Shown: positions 39,241-48,568, counted from the stretch's first letter. The stretch: DNA of 64,000 nucleotides from Bacillus sp. 103mf (GCF_900116295.1 NZ_FPAF01000001.1:1175213-1239212); one strand, 5' to 3'. Translations and numbers: made by a program. Notes: generated by a model not told the origin, from the letters alone.

Positions 39241-39447
39241 GTAACTACTCAGCCATACAATTCACTTTTCAGCATATAGATTGCTGCCATAGAGAAACAA
39301 ATGGCCATGCCCCTTGCTACCTTTCTTTGTTTTAAACATTGCACGTGGCAGAAATAGTCCCTGATCGCTCCTATGCACAGCCAGTACCTCTCGCCCATTT
39401 AAAAAAATGCTTTTCTGCCTTTTTTCATAGAATGACTGAGTAGTTAC
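39241..39447 (-). mobile_element. MITE-like element A8 with family A core and terminal inverted repeats
   Basis: 207 bp bounded by GTAACTACTCAGCCAT and ATGACTGAGTAGTTAC, inverted repeats matching at 15 of 16 positions. The interior is a family A (bcr1-like) core in minus orientation (TGCACGTGGCAG, CCTGATCGCTCCTATGCA). No coding capacity. The flanking eight bases (TCATTTTT / TAAAAGTG) do not match, so no target duplication is visible for this copy. Confidence 0.65.
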
Positions 39448-39456
39448 TAAAAGTGA

Positions 39457-40083
39457 CTATGGTCGTTTTTCCAGCGCTAATTTAATCCCAAATGCCAAAA
39501 GTACAAAACCACTTATCCCTTGAATAGCCCGCTCTGTAGACGGCTTTTTCATCCATGTACGAATTGCATTGATTAAATAAGTATAGAGTATAAACCATAG
39601 AAAGGTTAAAACTGTATATGTCATTCCCATAATAAAAAGTTGAAAAAATGTATTTCCATCATGCTGTATAAATTGCGGTAAAAACGTTAGAAAGAAAATA
39701 GCTACTTTTGGATTTAACAAATTTGTAAGAAAACCTTGTCGGAAGCAAGAAGCACCTTGATACTTATTTTTAACTGTAATATCCTCTGTTTGTTTTCCTT
39801 TCTTCTGTAAAGACCATAATGATACGCATCCTAAATAAATAAGATAAATAGCACCAATATACTTAAAAATAGAAAATAAAAATGCCGATTTAACAAGAAT
39901 TGCAGAAATCCCAAGTACAGCTGCTAACGTATGAATACTTAAACCGCATAGAATACCAAAAACAGTTTGCATTCCGCCTTGTTTCCCCTGCAGTATCGTA
40001 TTCTGAGTTACTAATCCCGTATCAGGTCCTGGCAAAATAATAAGAAAAATTGACATAGCAACAAAAAGATAATATTGCGTCAC
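39457..40083 (-). CDS. LysE/RhtB-family amino-acid exporter
   Basis: 208 residues, about six transmembrane segments. The N-terminal ILPGPDTGLVTQNTILQGKQ is the LysE/RhtB signature, and TNLLNPKVAIFFLTFLPQF marks the second conserved region. Such proteins export amino acids such as lysine, threonine or homoserine lactone; substrate unknown. GTG 40083 is chosen, seven bases after GGAGG; upstream ATGs overlap this site. Monocistronic. Confidence 0.9.
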   Translation of the reverse strand: MTQYYLFVAMSIFLIILPGPDTGLVTQNTILQGKQGGMQTVFGILCGLSIHTLAAVLGISAILVKSAFLFSIFKYIGAIYLIYLGCVSLWSLQKKGKQTEDITVKNKYQGASCFRQGFLTNLLNPKVAIFFLTFLPQFIQHDGNTFFQLFIMGMTYTVLTFLWFILYTYLINAIRTWMKKPSTERAIQGISGFVLLAFGIKLALEKRP

Positions 40084-40222
40084 TAACATCCCTCCAAACA
40101 ATTAAACCTTTTCTTTATACCATTGTATTAACCTTCTTGCATCCTCTGTTGCATTTTACATATTACGTATAAGTTATATGTAACGCTGAACAATTTGAAC
40201 ACAATTTTACTATACTCTAAAC

Positions 40223-40261
40223 AAGAAAGGTCTGAACCAGATGTAGTTCAGACCTTTCTTG
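40223..40261. terminator. Terminator after acsA
   Basis: AAGAAAGGTCTGAAC and GTTCAGACCTTTCTT form a long stem; T-rich bases follow on the acsA strand after it. Confidence 0.8.
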
Positions 40262-40262
40262 T

Positions 40263-41981
40263 TTAATCTTCCATCGTAGACAAGTCACCTGTTGGTAAGT
40301 TTAACTCCCATGCCTTTAATACACGGCGCATAATTTTACCGCTTCTCGTTTTCGGTAATTTATCTCGGAATTCAATTTGTCTCGGTGCCGCATGAGCTGC
40401 AAGACCTTTTTTCACAAATTGGCGAATTTCTTCTTTTAATTCTTCAGATGGTTCGTAACCTGCGCGCAGTGCGATAAACGCTTTAATAATTTCTCCGCGA
40501 ACTGGATCCGGAATACCAATTACACCAGCTTCAGCTACAGCAGGGTGCTCGATTAATTTACTTTCTACTTCAAATGGACCAACGCGCTCACCTGACGTCA
40601 TAATAACATCATCAATACGCCCTTGGAACCAGAAGTAGCCATCTTCATCCATATACGCAGAGTCACCTGACACATACCAGTCTCCTGGCATAAAATAAGA
40701 CTCATATTTTTGCGGGTTATTCCAAACAGCACGCATCATCGATGGCCAGCCTTTTCCAATCGCTAAGTTCCCCATTGTGTATGGCGGCAATTCGTTTCCT
40801 TCATTATCAACAATTGCTGCCTTTACGCCTGGAACTGGTTTTCCCATAGAACCCGGGCGAATTTCCATGCATGGATAGTTACAAATAACTTGTCCTCCTG
40901 TTTCCGTCATCCACCATGTATCATGAATGCGAAGATGGAACACTTTCATCGCCCAGCGAATTACTTCTGGGTTTAACGGTTCCCCAACACTTAAAATATG
41001 ACGAAGATCTGATAAATCATACTTCTTCAGCGTATCGTCACCAGCACCCATTAACATGCGAAATGCTGTCGGAGCGCTATACCAAACTGTTACACCGTAA
41101 TCTTGAAGCGTTTCATACCAAGCGTCCGGGCTAAAGCGTCCCCCTAAAACTACGTTAGAAGCTCCGACTAGCCAAGGCGCAAAAATACCATAGGCTGTTC
41201 CTGTTACCCAGCCTGGATCTGCCGTGCACCAATACACATCATCTTCTTTTAAGTCCAGCACCCATTTTGCTGTTTGATAATGCTGCACCATTGCATTTTG
41301 AACATGCAGCACTCCTTTTGGTTTCCCTGTTGAGCCAGATGTATAATGTAAAATGAGCCCATCTTCTCTTCCAAGCCATTCAATTTTCAGCTTATTAGAA
41401 GCTTGTTCAAAAAGCGGATTAAATGCTACAATTTTACCGCCTTCTTCTACACCTTCTCCAACAACGAATACCGTTTTTAACGCTGGTAAATCATTAAATG
41501 GTATACGTTCTAACAATTCTGGTGTTGTTACAAGCACCTTTGCTTCACTATCCACCAGGCGGTCACATACAGCCGCTTCCATGAAAGCTTCAAATAGTGG
41601 GCCAACGATTGCTCCAAGCTTTGTTGCACCAAGTAAAGTAAAATACAATTCCGGCGAGCGAGGCATAAAAATAAAGACACGGTCGCCTTTTTCAACATCC
41701 CCATAATTTTTTAAAACATTTCCTGCTTTATTCGACAATTTCTTCATTTCTTTAAATGTATATTTCTCTTTTCTCACACCATCTTGATAATACAATGCTA
41801 CTTTATTTTTTCGGTGGGATTTGGCATGTCGATCAATGGCCTCATAAGCCATGTTTACTCGCCCAGTTTCATGCCAAGAAAAATTTTGATTAACTTCTTC
41901 CCAATTAAAGTTTTGATATGCTTCATCATAATTTAACAAATTGTTTTCCCCTTGAATAACTGGAAGTGTTTCTACTTTCAT
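40263..41981 (-). CDS. acsA: Acetyl-CoA synthetase
   Basis: 572 residues, normal for Bacillus AcsA. Converts acetate, ATP and CoA to acetyl-CoA. Motifs: HYTSGSTGKPKGVLH (near 217), WWMTETGGQ (near 355), SGDSAYMDEDGYFWFQGR (near 440) and KTRSGKIMRRVLK near the C-terminus, the lysine being the one acetylated and switched off by AcuA and freed again by AcuC/SrtN in Bacillus subtilis. Divergent from acuABC, whose products control it. Competes in direction with AckA upstream in the window. Confidence 0.97.
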   Translation of the reverse strand: MKVETLPVIQGENNLLNYDEAYQNFNWEEVNQNFSWHETGRVNMAYEAIDRHAKSHRKNKVALYYQDGVRKEKYTFKEMKKLSNKAGNVLKNYGDVEKGDRVFIFMPRSPELYFTLLGATKLGAIVGPLFEAFMEAAVCDRLVDSEAKVLVTTPELLERIPFNDLPALKTVFVVGEGVEEGGKIVAFNPLFEQASNKLKIEWLGREDGLILHYTSGSTGKPKGVLHVQNAMVQHYQTAKWVLDLKEDDVYWCTADPGWVTGTAYGIFAPWLVGASNVVLGGRFSPDAWYETLQDYGVTVWYSAPTAFRMLMGAGDDTLKKYDLSDLRHILSVGEPLNPEVIRWAMKVFHLRIHDTWWMTETGGQVICNYPCMEIRPGSMGKPVPGVKAAIVDNEGNELPPYTMGNLAIGKGWPSMMRAVWNNPQKYESYFMPGDWYVSGDSAYMDEDGYFWFQGRIDDVIMTSGERVGPFEVESKLIEHPAVAEAGVIGIPDPVRGEIIKAFIALRAGYEPSEELKEEIRQFVKKGLAAHAAPRQIEFRDKLPKTRSGKIMRRVLKAWELNLPTGDLSTMED

Positions 41982-42166
41982 TCTTTACATCCCCCTTCTA
42001 TGTACCGTATAAGTGTATTATAAATATATATTTTATAATTTTCAGTATTTTTTAAGAATTTTAGACATTTTTTTACTGACAAATTTCGATTCACATCGCA
42101 TACTGAGTACAGTAGTATGAAAATAGATAGTAGATTCACAAAGCCCTGAAGGTGGTGAGCCTAAAA

Positions 42167-42799
42167 TTGATTCATAGCAAAGTTTACAATGCAAGAAATT
42201 TAAAAACACCAAAAGGAACTTTAATTATTGAAGGTCCTGTCCAGACACATAATTTAGAAACATATGAATTTCATCCTGATTTAATTGCCTTTCGACCTGC
42301 GGCTCAGCAGTATAAAGCAATTGTCGAGATTTCTAAGTTACCAGAAGCTCGAATTATTATTGCTCGTCATGAACATACAATTGTTGGCTATGTAACATAT
42401 TTATACCCAGACCCTCTTGAACGATGGTCTGAAGGAAAAATGAAAAATTTAATTGAGCTTGGTGCAATTGAAGTTGCTCCTGATTTTCGCGGCTGCGCTG
42501 TTGGAAAGAACTTATTAGAAGTTTCTATGATGGATGACCATATGGAAGACTATATTATTTTAACAACTGAATATTATTGGCACTGGGATTTAAAACAAAC
42601 TGGACTCAATGTCTGGGAATATCGAAAAGTAATGGAGAAGATGATGAATGCTGGTGGACTGGAATGGATGGCAACAGATGATCCTGAAATTTGTTCACAT
42701 CCAGCAAACTGCTTAATGGTTCGCATTGGAAAACGCGTTGATACAGCATCCATTCAACAATTTGACCGCTTACGCTTCAAAAATCGTTTCATGTACTAA
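42167..42799 (+). CDS. acuA: Protein acetyltransferase AcuA
   Basis: GNAT-family N-acetyltransferase, 210 residues, the same length as Bacillus subtilis AcuA. The acetyl-CoA loop is seen at EVAPDFRGCAVGKNLLEVSM. It acetylates the catalytic lysine of AcsA and inactivates it. The TTG at 42167 is preferred: AAGGTGGTGA lies eight bases before it, whereas the GTG pair at 42152 has no site of its own. First gene of acuABC. Confidence 0.94.
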   Translation: MIHSKVYNARNLKTPKGTLIIEGPVQTHNLETYEFHPDLIAFRPAAQQYKAIVEISKLPEARIIIARHEHTIVGYVTYLYPDPLERWSEGKMKNLIELGAIEVAPDFRGCAVGKNLLEVSMMDDHMEDYIILTTEYYWHWDLKQTGLNVWEYRKVMEKMMNAGGLEWMATDDPEICSHPANCLMVRIGKRVDTASIQQFDRLRFKNRFMY

Positions 42800-42814
42800 A
42801 AGGGGGATTACATC

Positions 42815-43459
42815 ATGATCGTTGAAGAAATCATGAATCAAAATGTAACAACGCTGCGCCCAACTGACACGATTGAAACAGCCTTGAGAACATTAGCAGC
42901 ACATAGTATTCGGCACATTCCAGTTGTAAATGAAAAATATGAAGTTGTCGGCATTATTTCCGACCGTGACGTTCGCGATGCGAGTCCGTCCATTCTTGAT
43001 GAACACGTTTTAAAGGATTCTCTTAAAGAGCCGATTGAACGTATTATGAAGCATCCTGTTATGACATGTCATCCTCTTGATTTTGTTGAAGAAATTGCCA
43101 CGTTATTTTTTGAAAATAAAATTGGCTGTCTTCCTGTTACAAAGAGCGGTAAACTTGTCGGCATTATTTCGGAATCAACAGTATTACATACACTCGTCAA
43201 ATTAACAGGTGCTCATCAACCAAGTTCACAAATTGAAATTCAAGTAAAAAATGAACCTGGTATTCTCGGAAAGGTCGTTGCTGTTTTCAGTGAACTGAAA
43301 ATTAACATAGTGAGCGTTCTCGTCTATCCAGCAAAAGAAGAGCGCGACAAAGTTCTTGTATTCCGCATTCAAACAATGAATCCTCTTAAAGCAATTGAAG
43401 AGCTAGAACAAAAAGGCTACCATGTTTTATGGCCAAATATTGCGGGGATGGGAACATGA
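42815..43459 (+). CDS. acuB: AcuB, CBS-pair and ACT-domain protein
   Basis: 214 residues. Two CBS motifs fill about 1-135 (VEEIMNQNVTTLRPTDTIET; HPVMTCHPLDFVEEIATLFF), followed by an ACT domain from about 140 (IEIQVKNEPGILGKVVAVFS). CBS pairs bind adenine nucleotides and ACT domains bind amino acids, so this is a likely ligand-sensing regulator of acetoin/acetate use. The exact role of AcuB is not known. GGGGG lies before the ATG; it overlaps acuC by four bases. Confidence 0.94.
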   Translation: MIVEEIMNQNVTTLRPTDTIETALRTLAAHSIRHIPVVNEKYEVVGIISDRDVRDASPSILDEHVLKDSLKEPIERIMKHPVMTCHPLDFVEEIATLFFENKIGCLPVTKSGKLVGIISESTVLHTLVKLTGAHQPSSQIEIQVKNEPGILGKVVAVFSELKINIVSVLVYPAKEERDKVLVFRIQTMNPLKAIEELEQKGYHVLWPNIAGMGT

Positions 43460-44622
43460 AAAATGTATTCATTTACTCAGAAAATTATCAGGGCTATTCC
43501 TTTAGTCCTGATCACCCTTTTAATCAGCTTCGGGTAAAGCTAACGTATGATTTACTGCAAAAAGGTGGATTCATACATCCTTCACAGATCATTCCTCCAC
43601 GAATGGCAACAGATGAAGAAATTGCTTTAATTCATACAGAAGAGTACATAAATGCGGTAAAACGTGCTGGAGAAGGAACAATAGAACAATCACTTGCAAT
43701 GTCCTATGGTCTTGGAACAGAAGATACACCCATGTTTCAAAACATGCATGAAGCGAGCGCCCTTCTTGTTGGCGGCACCTTAACTGCAGTCGATGCAATT
43801 CTTGAGGGAAAGGCAGAGCATGCTCTAAATCTCGGCGGTGGATTACATCATGGCTTCCGCGGAAAAGCATCTGGATTTTGTATTTATAATGACAGCTCGA
43901 TTGCCATTAAATATATACAACAAAAATATGGTCTTCGTGTTTTATACATCGATACAGACGCTCATCATGGTGATGGTGTGCAGTGGTCCTTTTATGACGA
44001 TCCTAACGTATGCACAATTTCATTGCATGAAACAGGGCGTTACTTATTTCCAGGAACAGGAGCTGTAAATGAGCGTGGTCAAGGGAATGGATATAGCTAT
44101 TCTTTTAACGTTCCTCTTGATGCTTTTACAGAAGATGATTCATTTATTCATGCATATCGCACTGTTATTCGAGAAGTCGCTGACTATTTCAAACCAGATA
44201 TTATTTTAACGCAAAACGGAGCTGATGCTCATTATTACGATCCTCTTACACATCTTTGTTCAACGATACAAGTTTACCGTGAAATCCCAAAGATTGCTCA
44301 TGAAATTGCTCACGAATACTGCAATGGCCGCTGGATTGCAGTCGGCGGCGGCGGTTATGATATATGGCGCGTCGTTCCGAGAGCTTGGGCGCTCATTTGG
44401 CTCGAAATGAACAACATCCAAAACATCTCAGGACATCTCCCACCAGAATGGATTGAAACTTGGAAAGGACAAGCTAAGACAGACCTCCCGCTCACCTGGG
44501 AAGACCCAGACAACATGTATAAACCGATTCCACGCAAACAAGAAATTGAAGAGAAAAACGAATTAACTGTAGCAAAGTGCCTTGAGATAATTCGGAATAA
44601 TATGAAAAAGATATTGTATTAA
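43456..44622 (+). CDS. acuC: Class I-type deacetylase AcuC
   Basis: 388 residues of the histone-deacetylase/AcuC family. Zinc-site residues are visible: LNLGGGLHHGFRGKASGFC (His pair), DTDAHHGDGVQWSF and QNGADAHYYDPL. It removes acetyl groups from AcsA and reactivates it. The ATG at 43456 overlaps the acuB stop (ATGA), giving translational coupling; GGGATGGG precedes it. A family A repeat begins right at the stop codon. Confidence 0.96.
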   Translation: MKNVFIYSENYQGYSFSPDHPFNQLRVKLTYDLLQKGGFIHPSQIIPPRMATDEEIALIHTEEYINAVKRAGEGTIEQSLAMSYGLGTEDTPMFQNMHEASALLVGGTLTAVDAILEGKAEHALNLGGGLHHGFRGKASGFCIYNDSSIAIKYIQQKYGLRVLYIDTDAHHGDGVQWSFYDDPNVCTISLHETGRYLFPGTGAVNERGQGNGYSYSFNVPLDAFTEDDSFIHAYRTVIREVADYFKPDIILTQNGADAHYYDPLTHLCSTIQVYREIPKIAHEIAHEYCNGRWIAVGGGGYDIWRVVPRAWALIWLEMNNIQNISGHLPPEWIETWKGQAKTDLPLTWEDPDNMYKPIPRKQEIEEKNELTVAKCLEIIRNNMKKILY

Positions 44623-44775
44623 AAAAACGATATAAAAACCCTTTTCTTTTTAAGGGGGGACGAGAGCATCTGGCCGCGTATAGTAGCGGTCAGGGCTTTT
44701 TTCTGCCACATGCGAAGTTTTAAACAAAGAGAGAGAGCAAGTAGCGGGCATGTTTTGTCTGCATAGTTGCAACTT
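44622..44775 (+). repeat. Family A repeat, copy A2 (lacks 5' end)
   Basis: Starts in the acuC stop region and runs through GACGAGAGCATCTGGC, TCTGCCACATGCGA and CTGCATAGTTGCAACTTAT. Directly joined to copy A3 in the same orientation. Noncoding. Confidence 0.75.
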
Positions 44776-44976
44776 ATATAAATACAAATTAAAAAATCGA
44801 CATAAAAACCGTCTTTCTTTTTAGGTGGGCGAGAGCATCTGTCCATGCATAGAAGCGGTCAGGTCCTTTTTCTGCCACATGTAAGGTTTAAAACAAAAGG
44901 AGAAAGCAAGTAGCAGTCATGTTGTATTCTGCATAGCAGCGACTTATATGTCGAAAAATTAAAATGGATATATATA
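44775..44976 (+). repeat. Family A repeat, copy A3
   Basis: Begins TATATAAATACAAATTAAAA and ends AAATTAAAATGGATATATAT, with the full core between. With A2 it forms a head-to-tail pair upstream of the hydrolase gene. Confidence 0.8.
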
Positions 44977-45022
44977 TATATTGAAAATTTAAAATAGATT
45001 TACATAAAAAGGAGATACGCTT

Positions 45023-45880
45023 ATGTGGAAACAACAACTTATCCATACAGACCGAGGAACTTTTGAACTATTTACAAAAGGACACGGAGAGCCGCTCTGT
45101 ATTACACACCTTTACTCACAATTCAATGAAACGGGCGACTATTTTGCTGATAGCTTCGCATCATTATATCAAGTTATATTAATTAACTTAAAAGATGCAG
45201 GCAATTCAGTAACTGCTTCTCAAGAAGACGAATTAAGTATGAAAGAAACAATTGAAGATTTAGAAGCCATTCGAGAAGCACTGCACATTTCATCATGGCA
45301 TTTTGCAGGGCATTCTACCGGCGGCATGCTTGGACTTTTGTATGCTATAAACTATCCACGATCTTTACAATCGTTAGTAGTCGTTGGCGCTGCTGCTAGT
45401 GACTATTCAAAATTGAAAGACTGCATTTATCATCCAGAACACCCGCAGTTTGCATATACGCAGCAGCTCATTGAAGATTTGAAATTGCCGCATCTTACGA
45501 AAGAAGAAAGAACTACTTTATCAACCGAGCGTACAAAGTTATCCTTATACAAGCCAGAACAATACGAATCATATTTCTCAAAACCAATTTATAAAACGAT
45601 GGCCGTAAGCCGTATGAACTATTTTTCAAAAGAATTTCGCAGCTTTGATTTACGAGAACAGCTTGCTAGCATAACAACAAAAACGTTAATCATTTGCGGA
45701 AAACATGATGTGCAATGCCCGATTGCATCTTCTTTACAAATACATGAAGGAATACGAAATTCCTCCTTTACTCCTTTTGAAGACAGCAATCATTATCCAT
45801 TTTTAGAAGAGGAAGAGAAATTTTCATCTGTGATTACAGCATTCTATCATTCTTGGAAGGAAGGCAGTGAACATCTATAA
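45023..45880 (+). CDS. Alpha/beta-hydrolase fold protein
   Basis: 285 residues. The nucleophile elbow is GHSTGGMLGL (Ser in GxSxG, near 98), the acid is in IICGKHDVQCPI (near 235) and the catalytic His in DSNHYPFLEEEEKF (near 262). Esterase, lipase or lactonase activities are all possible. AAAAGGAG precedes the ATG. The stop codon overlaps the start of a decayed peptidase gene (TAATG), so both were once an operon. No signal peptide. Confidence 0.85.
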   Translation: MWKQQLIHTDRGTFELFTKGHGEPLCITHLYSQFNETGDYFADSFASLYQVILINLKDAGNSVTASQEDELSMKETIEDLEAIREALHISSWHFAGHSTGGMLGLLYAINYPRSLQSLVVVGAAASDYSKLKDCIYHPEHPQFAYTQQLIEDLKLPHLTKEERTTLSTERTKLSLYKPEQYESYFSKPIYKTMAVSRMNYFSKEFRSFDLREQLASITTKTLIICGKHDVQCPIASSLQIHEGIRNSSFTPFEDSNHYPFLEEEEKFSSVITAFYHSWKEGSEHL

Positions 45881-46158
45881 TGCTTCAAAATGGAATTACT
45901 TATATAACAATTAACAACGTTCGCCATTGGTGCAAAATTGCCGGTGCAGAACATCAGACAATACCCATTGTCGTTGTTCACGGCGGGCCAGGCGGAAACC
46001 ATTATGCATTTGAATGAACAATTGGTCCAAAACTAGAGGAATTTACGACTGTCATTTACTATGAACAACGCGGGTGCGGACGTTCTGATACTCCCGAAAA
46101 CGAAGAAGATTACTCGATCCCTATTCTAGTCGATGATCTTGAAAAACTAAATTTGTAG
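45880..46158 (+). pseudogene. Decayed proline iminopeptidase-like gene
   Basis: ATG in TAATG. The first 45 codons include VVVHGGPGGNHYAFE, the HGGPG oxyanion motif of prolyl iminopeptidase/tricorn-factor hydrolases. TGA then interrupts at 46015-46017. The same frame continues with TVIYYEQRGCGRSDTPENEE, the strand and loop expected next, before a second stop at 46156. The nucleophile and the remaining two-thirds are missing. Two lesions, nonsense mutation and 3' loss, so it is a pseudogene. Confidence 0.85.
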
Positions 46159-46185
46159 CCTCCTTTTTCTATATGGGGGCATTTT

Positions 46186-46300
46186 TATTTTTCAACGTAT
46201 AGATTACTGCTATGTAGAAAAAAGAGGCCCGCTCTCGCTTCTCTCAAAAGAATGAATCTATATCGTTTTTATTTGTGTTTATATATTATATGTGTATCCT
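46186..46300 (-). repeat. Family A repeat, internally deleted copy A11
   Basis: Keeps one end (CGTATAGATTACTGCTATGT) and the other (ATCGTTTTTATTTGTGTTTA) in minus orientation, but the middle is gone. The remainder of 46301-46511 holds no gene that I can see; GAAGGTG at about 46498 belongs to the next gene. Confidence 0.5.
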
Positions 46301-46511
46301 CTTAACACTCCATATAAGCGAATCAATCCCTTTTGAAAAATAAGAAATCGTTTTTCTTTAAAAACATTAATATGAAAAGAAGAAAAAATTGTATTCCTTC
46401 TGATTAAACTGAATCCATTATCTTTTGAATATTTTCATGAGAAATGAAAGAACTTAATAAAAAACGCTATCACTACACCATGTATGGCACCACAGAAAGA
46501 AGGTGAACGCT

Positions 46512-47288
46512 ATGAAAAGATTTCTAATTTTGTATGCCCTATTCGCAGTTATAACAGGCTATTCCACTAAACAGACTTCCACTGAAAAACATACATCTCA
46601 TTCCAAACATGAAGAAGCCGAATTAACGAAAAATGTGCAATATTCACCGTCACAACTCGCCCCCCTGCAACCTTCACCTCCTCCAAAACAAGAAAAAGTT
46701 ATTTTAGATGTGCCGCTCATACCTCAAAAACCCGAGCTGAAATTCGGCTGTGAAGTCACGAGCTTAGCAATGGTACTGCAGCACGCTGGCGTAAAAGTCG
46801 ATAAAATGGAATTAGCCAACAATATCAAAAAAGACAATGATCCTCCGTCTGTGAGTAAAAATGGAGATATTCTTCAATGGGGAGATCCTAAAGAAGGTTT
46901 CGTTGGAGATATAACAGGAGAAAAGATGGGATATGCCGTCTACGTTGAACCACTGCAACAATTAATGGAGCGTTATCTTCCAAATCGCACAGTAAATTTA
47001 ACTGGAAAATCTTTTGATGATGTACTAGCTCAAGTCAAAATGAATAAACCTGTAGTGGTTTGGACGACAGGAGATTACAAAATTCCTGACAGATGGGCAT
47101 CTTGGCAACACGGAAACGAAAAAATTACAGCTCCTCTAGATTTACACGCCATTGTGCTCGTAGGTTTTGAGAACGGTTATATTTATATGAATGATCCTTT
47201 AACTGAGAAAAAAGCACTGAAAGTAAACAAAGAAACATTTATTCAATCTTGGGATGCGTTAGGAAAACAAGCTTTGTCGTATCGTTAA
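46512..47288 (+). CDS. C39-like cysteine peptidase family protein with an altered lipobox
   Basis: 258 residues. An N-terminal hydrophobic segment (3-16) is followed by a Ser/Thr/Pro-rich linker to about 60. The papain-like C39_2 domain holds Cys80 (KFGCEVTSLAMVL), His212 (LDLHAIVLVGF) and Asp228 (YMNDPL). The family is found on Gram-positive surfaces. The signal ends AVITGYSTKQ: an ideal lipobox would be ITGC, so a Cys-to-Tyr change may have turned a lipoprotein into a membrane-anchored or secreted form. GAAGGTGA precedes the ATG. Substrate unknown. Confidence 0.82.
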   Translation: MKRFLILYALFAVITGYSTKQTSTEKHTSHSKHEEAELTKNVQYSPSQLAPLQPSPPPKQEKVILDVPLIPQKPELKFGCEVTSLAMVLQHAGVKVDKMELANNIKKDNDPPSVSKNGDILQWGDPKEGFVGDITGEKMGYAVYVEPLQQLMERYLPNRTVNLTGKSFDDVLAQVKMNKPVVVWTTGDYKIPDRWASWQHGNEKITAPLDLHAIVLVGFENGYIYMNDPLTEKKALKVNKETFIQSWDALGKQALSYR

Positions 47289-47295
47289 CAAATAC

Positions 47296-47330
47296 AAAAA
47301 GGATGTGCTCTTTAAAAGCACACCCTTTTT
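47296..47330 (+). terminator. Terminator after the C39-like gene
   Basis: AAAGGATGTGCT and AGCACACCCTTT pair with one mismatch, then TTTTT. Confidence 0.75.
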
Positions 47331-47334
47331 CTCA

Positions 47335-47604
47335 TTATTTTGCTGCAAACGTAATATGATTGGCAGTTGCCCATCCATTCATAGGTACGACTGTATATGT
47401 TACATTCGGTTGTAACGTTGCACCATTTTGCAAGTCAAAAATGCCTACTTCACCTTTTCGAGATGTAAAACGGTACTGCGCTCCTATTTTGCTTCCGTCT
47501 GCAGCTTGTAGCTCTACTTTACGTCCGGCAAATAACTCTGTTTTTGGATCTTTATCTAAAGTAACTTGGATAGACTTATTATCAATTGCTTCATACCTTA
47601 CTAG
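47335..47604 (-). pseudogene. C-terminal fragment of an S-layer/surface-type Ig-like protein
   Basis: A frame of about 88 codons on the minus strand ends ITFAAK-stop. It includes YEAIDNKSIQVTLDKDPKTE and LFAGRKVELQAADG, strand patterns and wording resembling the Ig-like domains of Bacillus surface proteins (an xVxAxDNKSIxV start). No start codon with a ribosome site is found and the upstream sequence becomes low-complexity, so it is a 5'-truncated remnant. Family assignment is tentative. Confidence 0.5.
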
Positions 47605-47753
47605 AAATTTGCAACAAAAAAAGGAAAACTCGTTCAGTTTTCTGAATTTATTTTTATTCTCCTCTACTCTTTATTTCTATCTTAACTTTATTTAGAATGT
47701 GTTGATAGGAATAATAAAATTCATAGTGAATCGTGGAAAGGGTGGAATTATAA

Positions 47754-48152
47754 ATGTGGAACGAGTTTAAAAAATTCGCTTTAAAAGGGAACGTTATGGA
47801 TTTAGCCGTCGGGGTTGTAATTGGCGGCGCATTTGGTAAAATTGTTTCTTCATTAGTAAATGATGTTATTATGCCATTGATCGGAATTTTACTAGGTGGT
47901 ATTGATTTGACAGATCTTGCTTATCCAGTAGGTAAAGCTACATTAAAATACGGTGCATTCATTCAAACTATTGTTGACTTCTTCATCATCGCGTTCTCTA
48001 TCTTCTTATTTATTAAGTTATTTAATAAGCTAACATTCAAAAAAGAAGCAGAAAAGAAAGAAGAAGTACCAGCACCAACAAAAGAAGAAGTACTTCTTAC
48101 AGAAATTCGCGATTTATTAAAACAACAAAACGCATCAAGAGATAATGCATAA
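47754..48152 (+). CDS. mscL: Large-conductance mechanosensitive channel MscL
   Basis: 132 residues with two transmembrane helices. The N-terminal [20 protein letters not shown] and [20 protein letters not shown] are the highly conserved pore helix. Residues 95-132 form the charged C-terminal bundle. It opens as a pentamer under extreme hypo-osmotic stress. AAAGGGTGG precedes the ATG. With mscS 10 kb away this is the second tension valve of the window. Confidence 0.98.
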   Translation: MWNEFKKFALKGNVMDLAVGVVIGGAFGKIVSSLVNDVIMPLIGILLGGIDLTDLAYPVGKATLKYGAFIQTIVDFFIIAFSIFLFIKLFNKLTFKKEAEKKEEVPAPTKEEVLLTEIRDLLKQQNASRDNA

Positions 48153-48163
48153 GCAAATAGATA

Positions 48164-48196
48164 AAGAGAGCAGGTACTGTATGCCTGCTCTCTTTT
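48164..48196 (+). terminator. Terminator after mscL
   Basis: AGAGAGCAGG/CCTGCTCTCT stem followed by TTTT. Confidence 0.85.
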
Positions 48197-48469
48197 CTAT
48201 AACGTTTCTGAGTTTGTATGAATAAACAAAATAATTCCTGCAACAAGTAAAATAATGATAGCGCCTACAAATAATGTAGTAGAAAAAAATATAAACTTCT
48301 CATGTACTTGTTCTCCAGCGCTTTCTAAAAAAATGGAAGCAACATATGTGATTAGGGCTATTCCTGCCAAAGTACTGCCAGGAATAAATCGTCTTATACC
48401 ACTCTGTTTTAATGTCATATAAGCAAATAGAGCCGTCGCGCAAAGTGTAATTCCCCAAAGAATGATCAT
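48197..48469 (-). CDS. Small membrane protein, three transmembrane segments (90 aa)
   Basis: Hydrophobic stretches at about residues 2-20, 32-50 and 65-86, with a short charged loop (SAGEQVHEKF). GGGGAGATG-like ribosome site before the ATG. Resembles small uncharacterised Bacillus membrane proteins of the DUF4306 kind, but I am not sure of the family. Convergent with mscL; no functional clue beyond membrane location. Confidence 0.7.
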   Translation of the reverse strand: MIILWGITLCATALFAYMTLKQSGIRRFIPGSTLAGIALITYVASIFLESAGEQVHEKFIFFSTTLFVGAIIILLVAGIILFIHTNSETL

Positions 48470-48568
48470 TTCATCTCCCCCTCACATAGCCTTTAGTATC
48501 ATTATACATTAGAAATAATGTTAAAGCGAAGCTTCCATTTCAAAGCAACTATACTCGTTTCAAAATAA

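Noticed and set aside
41982-42160. A cre or CodY site between acsA and acuA
   Set aside because: No match good enough by eye. Control by CcpA is expected from Bacillus subtilis but not shown here.
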